Assembly: GCA_040878005.1 (NCBI GenBank)
Contig: JBBDMW010000013.1
Span: 1-35,492, forward strand
Direction: 5' to 3'
DNA: 35,492 nucleotides
Origin: JBBDMW01 sp040878005
GTDB lineage: Bacteria; Chloroflexota; Dehalococcoidia; Lucifugimonadales; Lucifugimonadaceae
Below, piece after piece: positions 26,652-34,270 of this stretch; the stretch's first letter is position 1, and every line of letters begins with the position of its first letter. The notes under the pieces were generated by a model. It was not told the DNA's origin. It made no database searches and was given only the letters and a program-made list of their open reading frames with translations. A program made the translations under genes and the position numbers.

Positions 26652-26792
26652 ATGCAATTATTGCCCTGGCGGGCCGTAATCGCGGCCGCACCCAGACTTG
26701 AACCCGTATGCCCAACATGCCGCCTTGATCTGCGAATGGTGCAGGCGGTGCCAACGCTGCTCGACCGCCAGACCTGCCGTCACGGTTTGCGG

Positions 26793-27443
26793 CTAGCTGC
26801 TGTCCTGCTCCTCATCATCGCCACGTGCGAATGCTGAGCGTGACTCCATGGCGTGTGCCAGGGTCGCATCATCCGAATACTCGATGTCTGCCCCGGCCGG
26901 CAGGCCGCGTGCCAGCCGGGTCACGTTCACGCCCAGCGGAGAGATAAGGCGTTGGATGTACATCGCCGTAGCCTCGCCCTCCAGGTTCGGGTTCGTGGCC
27001 ACGATCACTTCCTGCACCTCTTCATCCCGCAGGCGTTCAAGCAGCTCCCGCAGCTTCAGTTCCTCGGGACCTATCCCGTTCACCGGGGATATCACCCCGT
27101 GCAGGACGTGGTACAGCCCCCTGAATGCACGTGCACGCTCTACGGCCACCACGTCCAGCGGCTCCTCAACCACGCATATGCGCGTGCGGTCACGGTTGGA
27201 GTCCCTGCAAATGGTGCACTCCGCCGATTCGCTGATGTTCATGCACACTTCGCACAGGACGATGCGGTCCTTCACGGACAGTATCGCCTCAGCCAACTCC
27301 TCCGCCTGCTCGCGTGGCATGCGGATCAGGTGATACGTGAGCCGCTGCGCGCTCTTGGGGCCAACGCCGGGCAGACGGTGAAAGGCGTCGATCAGCCGGG
27401 CGACCGGCGGGGCCGCTGATGGAGCAATGTCTGACGATGACAT
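26793..27443 (-). CDS. recR: Recombination protein RecR
   Basis: This 216-residue protein has a helix-hairpin-helix (FHRLPGVGPKSAQRLTYHLI), a C4 zinc finger (C64, C67, C76, C79: CEVC and CTIC) and a Toprim domain (TRICVVEEPLDVVAVERA through GVISPVNGIGPEEL, then ATNPNLEGEATAMYI). RecR forms a ring clamp on DNA and partners RecO. The C-terminal tail is acidic. It starts six bases after ybaB ends, in the common bacterial order dnaX-ybaB-recR. The 141 bases between recR and recO hold no supported gene. Confidence 0.97.
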   Translation of the reverse strand: MSSSDIAPSAAPPVARLIDAFHRLPGVGPKSAQRLTYHLIRMPREQAEELAEAILSVKDRIVLCEVCMNISESAECTICRDSNRDRTRICVVEEPLDVVAVERARAFRGLYHVLHGVISPVNGIGPEELKLRELLERLRDEEVQEVIVATNPNLEGEATAMYIQRLISPLGVNVTRLARGLPAGADIEYSDDATLAHAMESRSAFARGDDEEQDSS

Positions 27444-27449
27444 GGGGTG

Positions 27450-27758
27450 CTAGCCGAGACCGGGGATGTTCATCCCTCCGGTTACGGCGCTCATCTTGTC
27501 CTGCGCCGTCTTCTGGGCAGACTCCAGGGCTTCATTCACGGCTGCCATTATCAGGTCCTGGAGAAGCTCCACGTCAGCGGCGTCAACCACTTCCGGGTTG
27601 ATCTCTATCGACTCTATGCTGCTGGTGCCCACTGTCACAACCTTGACCACACCGCCGCCCGCGGAGGCCTCGGTGCGCATCTCGGCTACCTCGTCCTGGA
27701 CTTTTGCCAGCCGGGCCTGCATCTGCTGGGCCTGCTTTAGAAGATTCTTGTTCATCAT
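27450..27758 (-). CDS. ybaB: YbaB/EbfC-family nucleoid-associated protein
   Basis: This 102-residue protein shows the family pattern: an N-terminal helical coiled region (NLLKQAQQMQARLAKVQDEVAEM), then strand-rich GGGVVKVVTVGTSSIESIEINPEVVDAADVE, then the DLIMAAVNEALESAQ helix. YbaB proteins form dimers that bind DNA and are almost always found between dnaX and recR, as here. The 155-base spacer to dnaX contains no recognisable signal-recognition-particle RNA. Confidence 0.95.
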   Translation of the reverse strand: MMNKNLLKQAQQMQARLAKVQDEVAEMRTEASAGGGVVKVVTVGTSSIESIEINPEVVDAADVELLQDLIMAAVNEALESAQKTAQDKMSAVTGGMNIPGLG

Positions 27759-27913
27759 GTCTGGCTACCTGTTGCTCCCTGCCGGGCCGGGACGGGAGGC
27801 GTTGCCGCCAATCCTGTCACTGAGTTCATCCGTGCTGACTTATCGCTCCAGTTCAATGTTAAGGCCAAGCGGCGAAACCTGCTTGCTTTGAACGGAGACC
27901 GTGTTCGCCGAGC

Positions 27914-29545
27914 CTACTTGTCCTCCCCGGGAAGCTCCTCTTCTCCCATTACACGGGCGCCCATGGTCATCGCAGCGCGGACAAGCGGGCTGTCCAGCGC
28001 CGGGTCGCTGCGGTCCTTTCCGCCGCCGTTGCCGTCGGGGTCGCCTATCTCTACCTCGAGGTCAGCCCCGTAGGCGTCGGCCACAGCCTTTTTCAGGGCT
28101 TCGCGTGCACGTGCGTCCTGCAACTCTTCCTGGAGGTTCTCGCGAAGCGAGGTGCTGCGGAACTTCAGCACCAGCCTGCCGTCCTCCGGGTCTACCACTT
28201 CGACGTTGCGCAGGAGCGCCCCCAGCACGTACCGCCGGATCTTCGTGCGGCGCAGCGTGTGAAGCACCTGGTTCCACCGTTCGTGAGCAGGGGTAGTGGG
28301 CCGTCGCTGCCTCGGCTCTTCCTCCTGGGAGGGTGACGGCGGCTGTCGCTGCGGCTGAGGCGCCTGTCCCTGTTGTGGACCGGACGGATACCTGCCTGGC
28401 CCGCCCGCCGGCGCTCCCTGCGACGGCATCGGCGCCGGGACAGCACCTGCAGCCACCGCCTGTACCGGTGCGGACGCCGCCTTCAGGACCGCCAGCTCAA
28501 GCGGCAGGGGAGAAGATGAATCGCCTTTGAGGTCTGCCTGGCCAAGCACTGACAGGACATGCAGCAGCTTTTCCATTTTCGCCTGCTTGCCGGGGGTGCT
28601 CATGGCCTCCAGCACTTCTGATGAGTGGCTGAGGGCATCCTGCACGCCCGCCTTTTGAAGCAGCGCCGCCCGGACGGCGTCCACCGCTCCGTTTCGCAGG
28701 CCGCGTAGATCAGCGCCGCGCGCCGCCTCGCGGTTGATCACGCCCAGCGCTGTAGCCGTGTCCCCCTCCAGTAGGGCGACGGCCATCTCCAGCGAAGCGC
28801 CCGTATCGCCGAGGCCCAACAGTTCGCGGGCCTGCTCTTCCGTTATCTCTTGCCCATAGGAGACAGCAAGCTGCTCCAGCAGGTTTTCAGCATCCCGCAG
28901 GCTGCCCCAGGCGGCCCGCGCTATCATCGCCAGGACTTCAGGCTCGCACTCAATGTCCTCTGCGCCACATAGCTCCGCCAGCCGGTCTATCACATCGTCG
29001 TTGGACAGCCTCTTGAAGTCGTAGCGCTGGCAGCGGCTGACTATGGTCACCGGCACCTTGTGCACATCGGTGGTCGCCAGCACCATCACGATGCGGGGTG
29101 GAGGCTCCTCCAATGTCTTCAACAGGGCATTGAACGCCTCTGTCGTGAGCATGTGGACCTCGTCGATGATGTACACCTTCCAGCGCCCGGCCACCGGCTC
29201 GTACTGGACCTTTTCGCGCAGGTTCCGGATGTCATCGATGCGACGGTTGGACGCAGCGTCAATCTCGACGAGGTCCATCATGCGGTCTTCGTTGACCGCA
29301 ATGCAGTTATCGCATGTGTCGTCGGGCTCGCCGTCCTGGAGGCTGGTGCAGTTCAGCGCCTTGGCAAGGATGCGGGCGGAGGAGGTCTTGCCCACGCCGC
29401 GCGGCCCGGTAAACAGGTAAGCGTGTGCCACGCGCTCCGTGGCGATGGCTCGCTTGAGCGTGTTCGATACGTGTTCCTGGCCCACCACGTCATCGAAACG
29501 CCTGGGGCGCCACTTTCTATAGAAGACCTGCGAGTTGCCTGGCAT
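27914..29545 (-). CDS. dnaX: DNA polymerase III subunit gamma/tau
   Basis: This is the clamp-loader ATPase of the replicative polymerase. Visible are KWRPRRFDDVVGQEHV, Walker A GPRGVGKTSSAR (K53), Walker B with VYIIDEVHML, and the LKTLEEPPPRIVMVLATTD segment. The C-terminal tau-like part has a Pro/Gln-rich linker (about residues 370-430) and a folded end. The zinc module reads LNC...PDDTCDNC: three cysteines (C66, C78, C81) remain, and the position of the second cysteine in Escherichia coli (PCGVCDNC) is Asp. No slippery A-run suitable for a programmed frameshift to a shorter gamma form was seen. Length 543 residues is normal. Confidence 0.96.
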   Translation of the reverse strand: MPGNSQVFYRKWRPRRFDDVVGQEHVSNTLKRAIATERVAHAYLFTGPRGVGKTSSARILAKALNCTSLQDGEPDDTCDNCIAVNEDRMMDLVEIDAASNRRIDDIRNLREKVQYEPVAGRWKVYIIDEVHMLTTEAFNALLKTLEEPPPRIVMVLATTDVHKVPVTIVSRCQRYDFKRLSNDDVIDRLAELCGAEDIECEPEVLAMIARAAWGSLRDAENLLEQLAVSYGQEITEEQARELLGLGDTGASLEMAVALLEGDTATALGVINREAARGADLRGLRNGAVDAVRAALLQKAGVQDALSHSSEVLEAMSTPGKQAKMEKLLHVLSVLGQADLKGDSSSPLPLELAVLKAASAPVQAVAAGAVPAPMPSQGAPAGGPGRYPSGPQQGQAPQPQRQPPSPSQEEEPRQRRPTTPAHERWNQVLHTLRRTKIRRYVLGALLRNVEVVDPEDGRLVLKFRSTSLRENLQEELQDARAREALKKAVADAYGADLEVEIGDPDGNGGGKDRSDPALDSPLVRAAMTMGARVMGEEELPGEDK

Positions 29546-29591
29546 CTTGGTGGGGTTCAGCCGTTCCGGCCTGCCTGTTGGTCAGTGTGGA

Positions 29592-30113
29592 CTAGTCGTT
29601 GAATACGAGTGCGAGGATCTCGTCTGTTTTGCCGAACATGACCCGCTCTTCTTCCGGCTCGGCGTGGTCATAGCCCAGCAGATGCAGCACGCCGTGGGCC
29701 GTCAGCATGCCCAACTCTCGCTCAACCGAGTTTCCGGCCTCCGCTGACTGCCGCTCAACCTGGGGCAGGGATATGACAATGTCTCCCAGCCTCGGCTCCT
29801 CGCCGGGCGCCAGCGCCCAGCCGCCCGCTTCCTGGGGAGGCGTGCCGTTCAGCCAGCCCGGAGTCTCATTGAACGACAGCACATCTGTCACCTCGTCCTC
29901 TCCATTGAACTGGCGGTTTAGATCACGCAGCGTCTCGTCGCCGGTCACCAGCACTGTGACGAGATCGGGGCCGGCAGAATGCTCACGGTTCAGCGAAACC
30001 TCGGCGATGCGCCTGATGAGGTCCAACAAGGGTGCGGACACACGCTCGTCGAATGGCTCATCAACCAGGACATCGACCCTTCGTCGGCCCTGCGGTTGCC
30101 CTTCAGTCTCCAC
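29592..30113 (-). CDS. ybeY: Endoribonuclease YbeY (16S rRNA maturation)
   Basis: YbeY is a zinc-dependent RNase involved in 16S rRNA 3'-end maturation and ribosome quality control. The three-histidine zinc motif HGVLHLLGYDH is present, preceded by the typical TDVLSFNET and LGDIVISLPQV segments. The frame is open back to a GTG at 30149, but GGAGGGG lies six bases before the GTG at 30113 (protein begins METEGQPQG), so that start is chosen, giving 173 residues. It lies upstream of dnaX on the same strand with 46 bases between. Confidence 0.95.
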   Translation of the reverse strand: METEGQPQGRRRVDVLVDEPFDERVSAPLLDLIRRIAEVSLNREHSAGPDLVTVLVTGDETLRDLNRQFNGEDEVTDVLSFNETPGWLNGTPPQEAGGWALAPGEEPRLGDIVISLPQVERQSAEAGNSVERELGMLTAHGVLHLLGYDHAEPEEERVMFGKTDEILALVFND

Positions 30114-30187
30114 GGCTGTCCCCTCCGTGGAGTTGGGCAATCGTAGCACAGTGGCCCCCGGAACCCCTGTTGATAACTGTCCGTAAA

Positions 30188-30514
30188 TCAGCGTTCACGG
30201 GCAGCCATGTTCGCTTTTTCCTGGAGCACCTTGAGACGGCTGTGCAGAGGTGCGAACCTTGGGTCCACGTCCGCAAGGTCGCTGGCGACCAGTGAGGCAC
30301 GGGTCAGGCCCAGGCGAATTTCAGGCGCAGCCACGCGGCCCACCTCGATATAGGTGCGCGCCTCAAATAGCGCAGGGATCAGGTCATCGCCAATTCGCCT
30401 CGCCGCCCAGCGTTCAGTAGGCGGCAGCGCCATCTCCTCAGCCATGCCCACGGCGCCCTGCAACTGTTCCATCAGGCGCTCGTCCTCCGGTTCCCTGTTG
30501 TCCGCTGTCGCCAT
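30188..30514 (-). CDS. Hypothetical small helical protein
   Basis: This 108-residue charged protein appears almost wholly alpha-helical (ERLMEQLQGAVGMAEEM, DDLIPALFEARTYIEV, FAPLHSRLKVLQEKANMAARER) with no membrane segment or cysteine. The ATG is preceded by GGAG with an eight-base spacer, and the frame has coding-like composition. I recognise no family. Its place upstream of ybeY on the same strand suggests co-transcription with the ybeY-dnaX-recR group. Confidence 0.6.
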   Translation of the reverse strand: MATADNREPEDERLMEQLQGAVGMAEEMALPPTERWAARRIGDDLIPALFEARTYIEVGRVAAPEIRLGLTRASLVASDLADVDPRFAPLHSRLKVLQEKANMAARER

Positions 30515-30595
30515 CTGCAGCTACTCCAACCCTCTTATGCTCAACCGCGCAAAACAGCCCGGCAATGCCATTCTGCATCCGGACGGCGTTCGATT

Positions 30596-31063
30596 CTAAT
30601 CACCCACGGTCGTATGCTGGCTTGTTTTTGCCGATTTGGCATCACCGGGCCGCGCACCCACCCAGAGGCGCTCGGCCAGTATGACGGCCAGCACGCCAGC
30701 CAGCGCACCCAGGCCATCCGCCACCACGTCCAGGGAGTTGCCCGTGCGACCGGGTATGAACGACTGGTGATACTCGTCCGTGATTCCGTACAGGACAGCC
30801 ATGGCCACGGTGGCTGCCGCCGGCCACAGGCGAGCGCCGCCGCTCACGCCCGTCAACATGCGGAACAACAGGATTGCCAGGACGAAGTACAGGATCCCGT
30901 GCGCCATGTAGTCCCGGCCGGCAAAGTTCGGCAGCGCTCCGGCGGTGGTTTCGTAGTCAGAGGCTGGGCGGTGTGACAGGAAAAAGATCACTCCTGCCCA
31001 CGCCAGCGGCGGGAGAGTGCGGCTGATGAGTCGCAGCACAGCCGCTACTTGCCCTTGAACCAT
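30596..31063 (-). CDS. VanZ-like membrane protein
   Basis: About 155 residues with four hydrophobic segments (LAWAGVIFFLS, ILYFVLAILLF, LWPAAATVAMAVLYG, VVADGLGALAGVLAVIL) and the VanZ-family signature YGITDEYHQSFIPGRTGNSLDVVAD between the third and fourth, here broken for length as ITDEYHQ and FIPGR. VanZ was named for modest teicoplanin resistance, but most relatives have no known role. The ATG at 31063 lies inside the 3' end of the upstream mutarotase gene (19-base overlap), implying coupled translation. An upstream in-frame ATG at 31156 would add an antisense-like, non-hydrophobic stretch and is rejected. Confidence 0.85.
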   Translation of the reverse strand: MVQGQVAAVLRLISRTLPPLAWAGVIFFLSHRPASDYETTAGALPNFAGRDYMAHGILYFVLAILLFRMLTGVSGGARLWPAAATVAMAVLYGITDEYHQSFIPGRTGNSLDVVADGLGALAGVLAVILAERLWVGARPGDAKSAKTSQHTTVGD

Positions 31064-31398
31064 TCCGTGTCGAACACGCGCTCCATGGGGGTCCACCAGT
31101 CGTCCGGGCCTGCCTCGGCGACCTTCTGCTGGAACGTCGACATCAGGTCGTTCCACTCCTTGGGACGTGGTGAGCTGGACTGCGTGTAAGCCTCAAAGTC
31201 TCGCCGGGGGTCAAAGTCGTCCGGGACTATGCAGTACATGAACAGGTGGTTGCCCAGCAGGAATATCTCCATGCGTTCGATGCCGCGCCCTTGAAGCGCC
31301 TCGAGCACCTCCGGCCACACCTCACGGTGGTACTTCTTGTAAAGCTCAATGGTTTCTGGGTCATTTTTGAGATCCAGCGCCTGCGCGAACGATTTCAT
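31045..31398 (-). CDS. L-rhamnose mutarotase-family protein, divergent copy
   Basis: This 117-residue protein (DUF718/RhaM fold) contains YKKYHREVWPEVLEAL, which carries the His and Trp of the mutarotase active site, FLLGNHLFMYCIVPDDFD, and a paired Trp (DDWWTPMERVFD). RhaM interconverts alpha and beta L-rhamnopyranose; diverged copies occur in other sugar loci and the substrate here is unknown. The ATG at 31398 follows GGGGGAGA closely. It is divergent from a second, more typical copy starting 160 bases away, and its end overlaps the VanZ-like gene. Confidence 0.85.
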   Translation of the reverse strand: MKSFAQALDLKNDPETIELYKKYHREVWPEVLEALQGRGIERMEIFLLGNHLFMYCIVPDDFDPRRDFEAYTQSSSPRPKEWNDLMSTFQQKVAEAGPDDWWTPMERVFDTEWFKGK

Positions 31399-31558
31399 CC
31401 GTCTCCCCCTGGGTGATCTGGTAGTCGAGCATAGCCTACACTCACAACGCCGCGGGTGTGGCTGTGTGTGGTGGCAGCCGGGTGCCGTTGATGCAGTGCG
31501 CAGACCCCGCCGCAATCTTTACCGCCTCAGTGGACGGTCAATAAGCAGGGAGGCCAGG

Positions 31559-31879
31559 ATGAAAAGAGTCGGGTTCCAGCTAAAGGTCAGGCAGGACATG
31601 ATCGAGGAGTACAAGGAGCATCACCGCAATGTGTGGCCGGAGATGCTGGACGCCCTTCGCAAACATGGCTGGCACAACTACTCGCTTTTCATGCGCCCTG
31701 ACGGCCTGATGTTTGGCTACGTGGAGGTGCCGGATGACTTCCAGGCAGCGCTGGACGGTATGGCCGGCGAGGATGTGAACCGGCGCTGGCAGGAGTTCAT
31801 GAAGCCGTACTTTGAGGCCCCGGCAGGCCTGCCCGACCAGAACATGATCGAGTTGGAAGAGGTCTTCCACCTGGACTGA
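31559..31879 (+). CDS. rhaM: L-rhamnose mutarotase
   Basis: This 106-residue protein aligns along its whole length with E. coli RhaM from memory: Y18 and H22 (EEYKEHHRNVWPEM), HGWHNYSLFM, FGYVEVPDDF, and the ending MIELEEVFHLD. The E. coli WW pair (CQRWWKYM) is WQ here (NRRWQEFM). The enzyme speeds anomer exchange of rhamnose or a similar deoxysugar before catabolism. GGGAGG precedes the ATG. The neighbouring dehydratase and aldo-keto reductase genes fit a non-phosphorylated sugar-acid route, but no rhamnose dehydrogenase or aldolase gene lies in the window. Confidence 0.87.
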   Translation: MKRVGFQLKVRQDMIEEYKEHHRNVWPEMLDALRKHGWHNYSLFMRPDGLMFGYVEVPDDFQAALDGMAGEDVNRRWQEFMKPYFEAPAGLPDQNMIELEEVFHLD

Positions 31880-31990
31880 GGGGCAGCGCTGCACCCGCGG
31901 CACCGTCGCAGGCTTGCCTTAATGAATGGAGCGCCGCGGTTTCCCACGACGCTCCATGCGTTCACCTGCATCTCTGCCCGGGCGTTCAGC

Positions 31991-33181
31991 CTAATCGAAG
32001 AAGTCTTCGTCACCTGCCGGGAGATACTTCTGTGCGGCGTCCACCTTGAAGTCGATGCCCAGCCCCGGCCTGTCCCACACGTCTATGAAGCCGTCTTTCA
32101 CAATCTGGTCTGGCAGCCCTTCAACAATGTCGTGCCACCAGTCCGGGTCGCCAATCGGATACTCGAAGGCGATGTAGTTGTCCGGCAGGGTCGCTGCAAG
32201 CTGCACCAGCCCGGCCATGCCAATCAGGCCATCGCCGGTGCCGTGCGGCGCCATCAGGATGCCGTGGAGGTCTGCGTACTCTGCAATCCACTTGAGCTCA
32301 GCCAGTCCGCCCACGTCGCAGGGGTCCGGCCCCACCACGTTCACGGCCCTTGTCTCAATGAGCTGCTTGAAGTTCTGCCTCAGGTAGATCTGCTCACCGG
32401 TATGTATGGGCGTGGAGGTGCTCATCGTCACATCCCGGTATAGCTCGGCGAGGACGTACGGCGTGTAGTCGCCCGTGATCATGTCTTCGAGCCACATTAT
32501 GTTCAGCGGCTCCAGCGCCTTCGCCAGCCTGATCGCATCCGGCACGGTCCATCCCGGCCCGCAGTCCAGGGCCAGGCCCACCTCATCACCCAGCACGTCC
32601 TTCATGGCCTCCACGCACTCGATCACGTGCTTCAGGCCGCGCTCGGTCAGCAGGCCGCGGTTCGGGTGCCTGCGGCCCGGCTGCACATCGCCGTAGAAAA
32701 AGCCTGGTATCTCGCGGGCCATCTGGCTGTGGAACGCTATTCCCTGCTTGATGATGGAGAACTTCTCTTTGGAAGCCTTCATCTTCGCCATGTTGTCGGC
32801 GTAGTCCTGCGGGGACTGTCCGTTCATGGGGAACCTGACCGCACCGTTATACACCCGTACCCGGTCGCGGACCTTGCCGCCCAGCAGCCTGTAGATGGGC
32901 AGGCCGGCCGCCTTGCCGGCGATGTCCCATAGCGCCATCTCGATTCCACTGACGGCGCTGCCCCATGGCTTGAAGGCGCCCATCCTGCGGATCTTGAGCA
33001 TCACCCGCTCAACGTTGCGCGGGTCTTCGCCCACTATCAGGTCCTTGTAGAACATAACGTGCGGCTTGATGTAGCCCTTGGCGTGCTCCACGGCCCCAAG
33101 GCCGCTGATCCCCTCGTCCGTGGTGATGCGGATCACAGGGTTCGTGCCAATGGTCGTGCACTTTAAGTCGGTGATTTTCAT
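31991..33181 (-). CDS. Mandelate racemase/muconate lactonizing enzyme family dehydratase
   Basis: This 396-residue enolase-superfamily enzyme has a capping domain up to about residue 120 and a barrel with likely metal ligands D206 (LALDCG), E232 (WLEDM) and E263 (TGEQ). K145 (KQG), D286 (GPDPCDVGG) and H313 (APHGTG) are the expected acid/base residues. Such enzymes dehydrate aldonic or related acids. The adjoining rhaM genes make an L-rhamnonate-like substrate possible, but this is not shown by sequence. GGAGAAAG lies eight bases before the ATG. It shares only family-level similarity with the other dehydratase at 12288, so they are not recent duplicates. Confidence 0.9.
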   Translation of the reverse strand: MKITDLKCTTIGTNPVIRITTDEGISGLGAVEHAKGYIKPHVMFYKDLIVGEDPRNVERVMLKIRRMGAFKPWGSAVSGIEMALWDIAGKAAGLPIYRLLGGKVRDRVRVYNGAVRFPMNGQSPQDYADNMAKMKASKEKFSIIKQGIAFHSQMAREIPGFFYGDVQPGRRHPNRGLLTERGLKHVIECVEAMKDVLGDEVGLALDCGPGWTVPDAIRLAKALEPLNIMWLEDMITGDYTPYVLAELYRDVTMSTSTPIHTGEQIYLRQNFKQLIETRAVNVVGPDPCDVGGLAELKWIAEYADLHGILMAPHGTGDGLIGMAGLVQLAATLPDNYIAFEYPIGDPDWWHDIVEGLPDQIVKDGFIDVWDRPGLGIDFKVDAAQKYLPAGDEDFFD

Positions 33182-33266
33182 GTACTGAGCTTTCTCCTAA
33201 GCTTCTCCAAACAACTGCATGATTCGTCCAGCGCCGGCGCTCTCGCTGCCATGAGGCGGCAACAGG

Positions 33267-34196
33267 TCATCCCACCTCGACAGGCGACTCACCGGCAGCG
33301 TCCAGCCGCCTCTTCGCCTCTTCATAAACATCAGCAGGGAGCGGGCCGCGCTGCGCCGCTTCGGCGTTCGCCGCCAGGTGGCCGGGATTCAACGTGCCCA
33401 CGATAGTCGTGTGAACGTCAGGGTGCGACAGCGTGAACCGCAGCATGAATGATGTCCGATTCTCTCCTTCCCCAACCAGCTCCTGCAGGCTGGCACGTTC
33501 GAAAAGCGACCATGAGTCAGGAGGAGTGACGCCGGACTCGCCCGGCTCGCCTCGTGCAACGCCTCCACGGATTACCGTTCCGATTCCCGATTGCGCGGCC
33601 TTTGATATCCACTTCTCGTGCTGCCTCTGGACGGCTGAGTACGGTATCTGGAGAACATCAAACACGCCCATCTCCACGTGTTCTGCAAGCTCCGGCAGTA
33701 CGCCCGACATGCCCAGGAAGCGCACCTTGCCCTCTCGCTTAAGGTCCTGCAGCGCCTGCAACGCGCCATCCTGTTCCAGCGTCTGCCTGTTCGGGCTGGC
33801 GTGGAACTGCACCACGTCCAGGTAGTCAGTCCTCATGCGCTCAAGGCTCTGGTTGACGCCCGCAATGACGTTCTCTCGTGTGAAAACGTGGGGAGAGCGC
33901 TGCCCGGCAGGAGCCGGCGCTGCGCCAACATGGCACCCGCACTTGGACGCCAGGTAGAACTCAGACCTGCGGTGAGATACGAACCTGCCGATGAGCTCTT
34001 CGCTGCGGCCGTAGTCGATTGACGTGTCTATGTAGTTGATGCCCGCGTCAACCACGGCGTTCAGGATGGTTTCTGCCTGGTCCGGCGTCACATCACGGCC
34101 GCGTGGCGCGCCCCTGATCTCCATGGCCCCGAAGCCCAGGCGGGTAACTTCCAGTCCGGTCTTGCCCAGCTTCGCAGTTGGCAGTGTTGTAGCCAT
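33267..34196 (-). CDS. Aldo/keto reductase
   Basis: This 309-residue NADPH-dependent oxidoreductase begins MATTLPTAKLGKTGLEVTRLGFGAMEI. The catalytic tetrad is complete: D57, Y62 (DTSIDYG), K85 (LASKCG) and H132 (VQFHAS). The C-terminal coenzyme region (HTTIVGTLNPGHLAANAEAAQ) is typical of the bacterial AKR families that act on sugar aldehydes or ketones. GAGGAGG lies about eight bases before the ATG at 34196; the frame continues to 34253 but without support. It is probably co-transcribed with the amidohydrolase gene upstream (74 bases between). Confidence 0.93.
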   Translation of the reverse strand: MATTLPTAKLGKTGLEVTRLGFGAMEIRGAPRGRDVTPDQAETILNAVVDAGINYIDTSIDYGRSEELIGRFVSHRRSEFYLASKCGCHVGAAPAPAGQRSPHVFTRENVIAGVNQSLERMRTDYLDVVQFHASPNRQTLEQDGALQALQDLKREGKVRFLGMSGVLPELAEHVEMGVFDVLQIPYSAVQRQHEKWISKAAQSGIGTVIRGGVARGEPGESGVTPPDSWSLFERASLQELVGEGENRTSFMLRFTLSHPDVHTTIVGTLNPGHLAANAEAAQRGPLPADVYEEAKRRLDAAGESPVEVG

Positions 34197-34270
34197 TGTC
34201 TGATCCTCCTCTGGAGTTATCGCCATGGAGTGCGGGTGTGTCCACGCAAACATACATGAGCGCGGGCCGC

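Noticed and set aside
26660..26790. tRNA-like sequence on the minus strand between recR and recO (GGTTCAAGTC and a TGGC...GG box)
   Set aside because: The T-stem does not pair (ACGGG against CTGGG), no anticodon arm can be placed and the acceptor strands do not close at a normal tRNA length.
27759..27913. Possible signal recognition particle RNA in the dnaX-ybaB spacer
   Set aside because: The spacer lacks the conserved tetraloop and internal-loop sequence of bacterial SRP RNA.
31064..31156. Extended N-terminus of the VanZ-like protein
   Set aside because: The stretch is antisense-like, highly charged and wholly inside the mutarotase gene; the membrane protein begins naturally at 31063.
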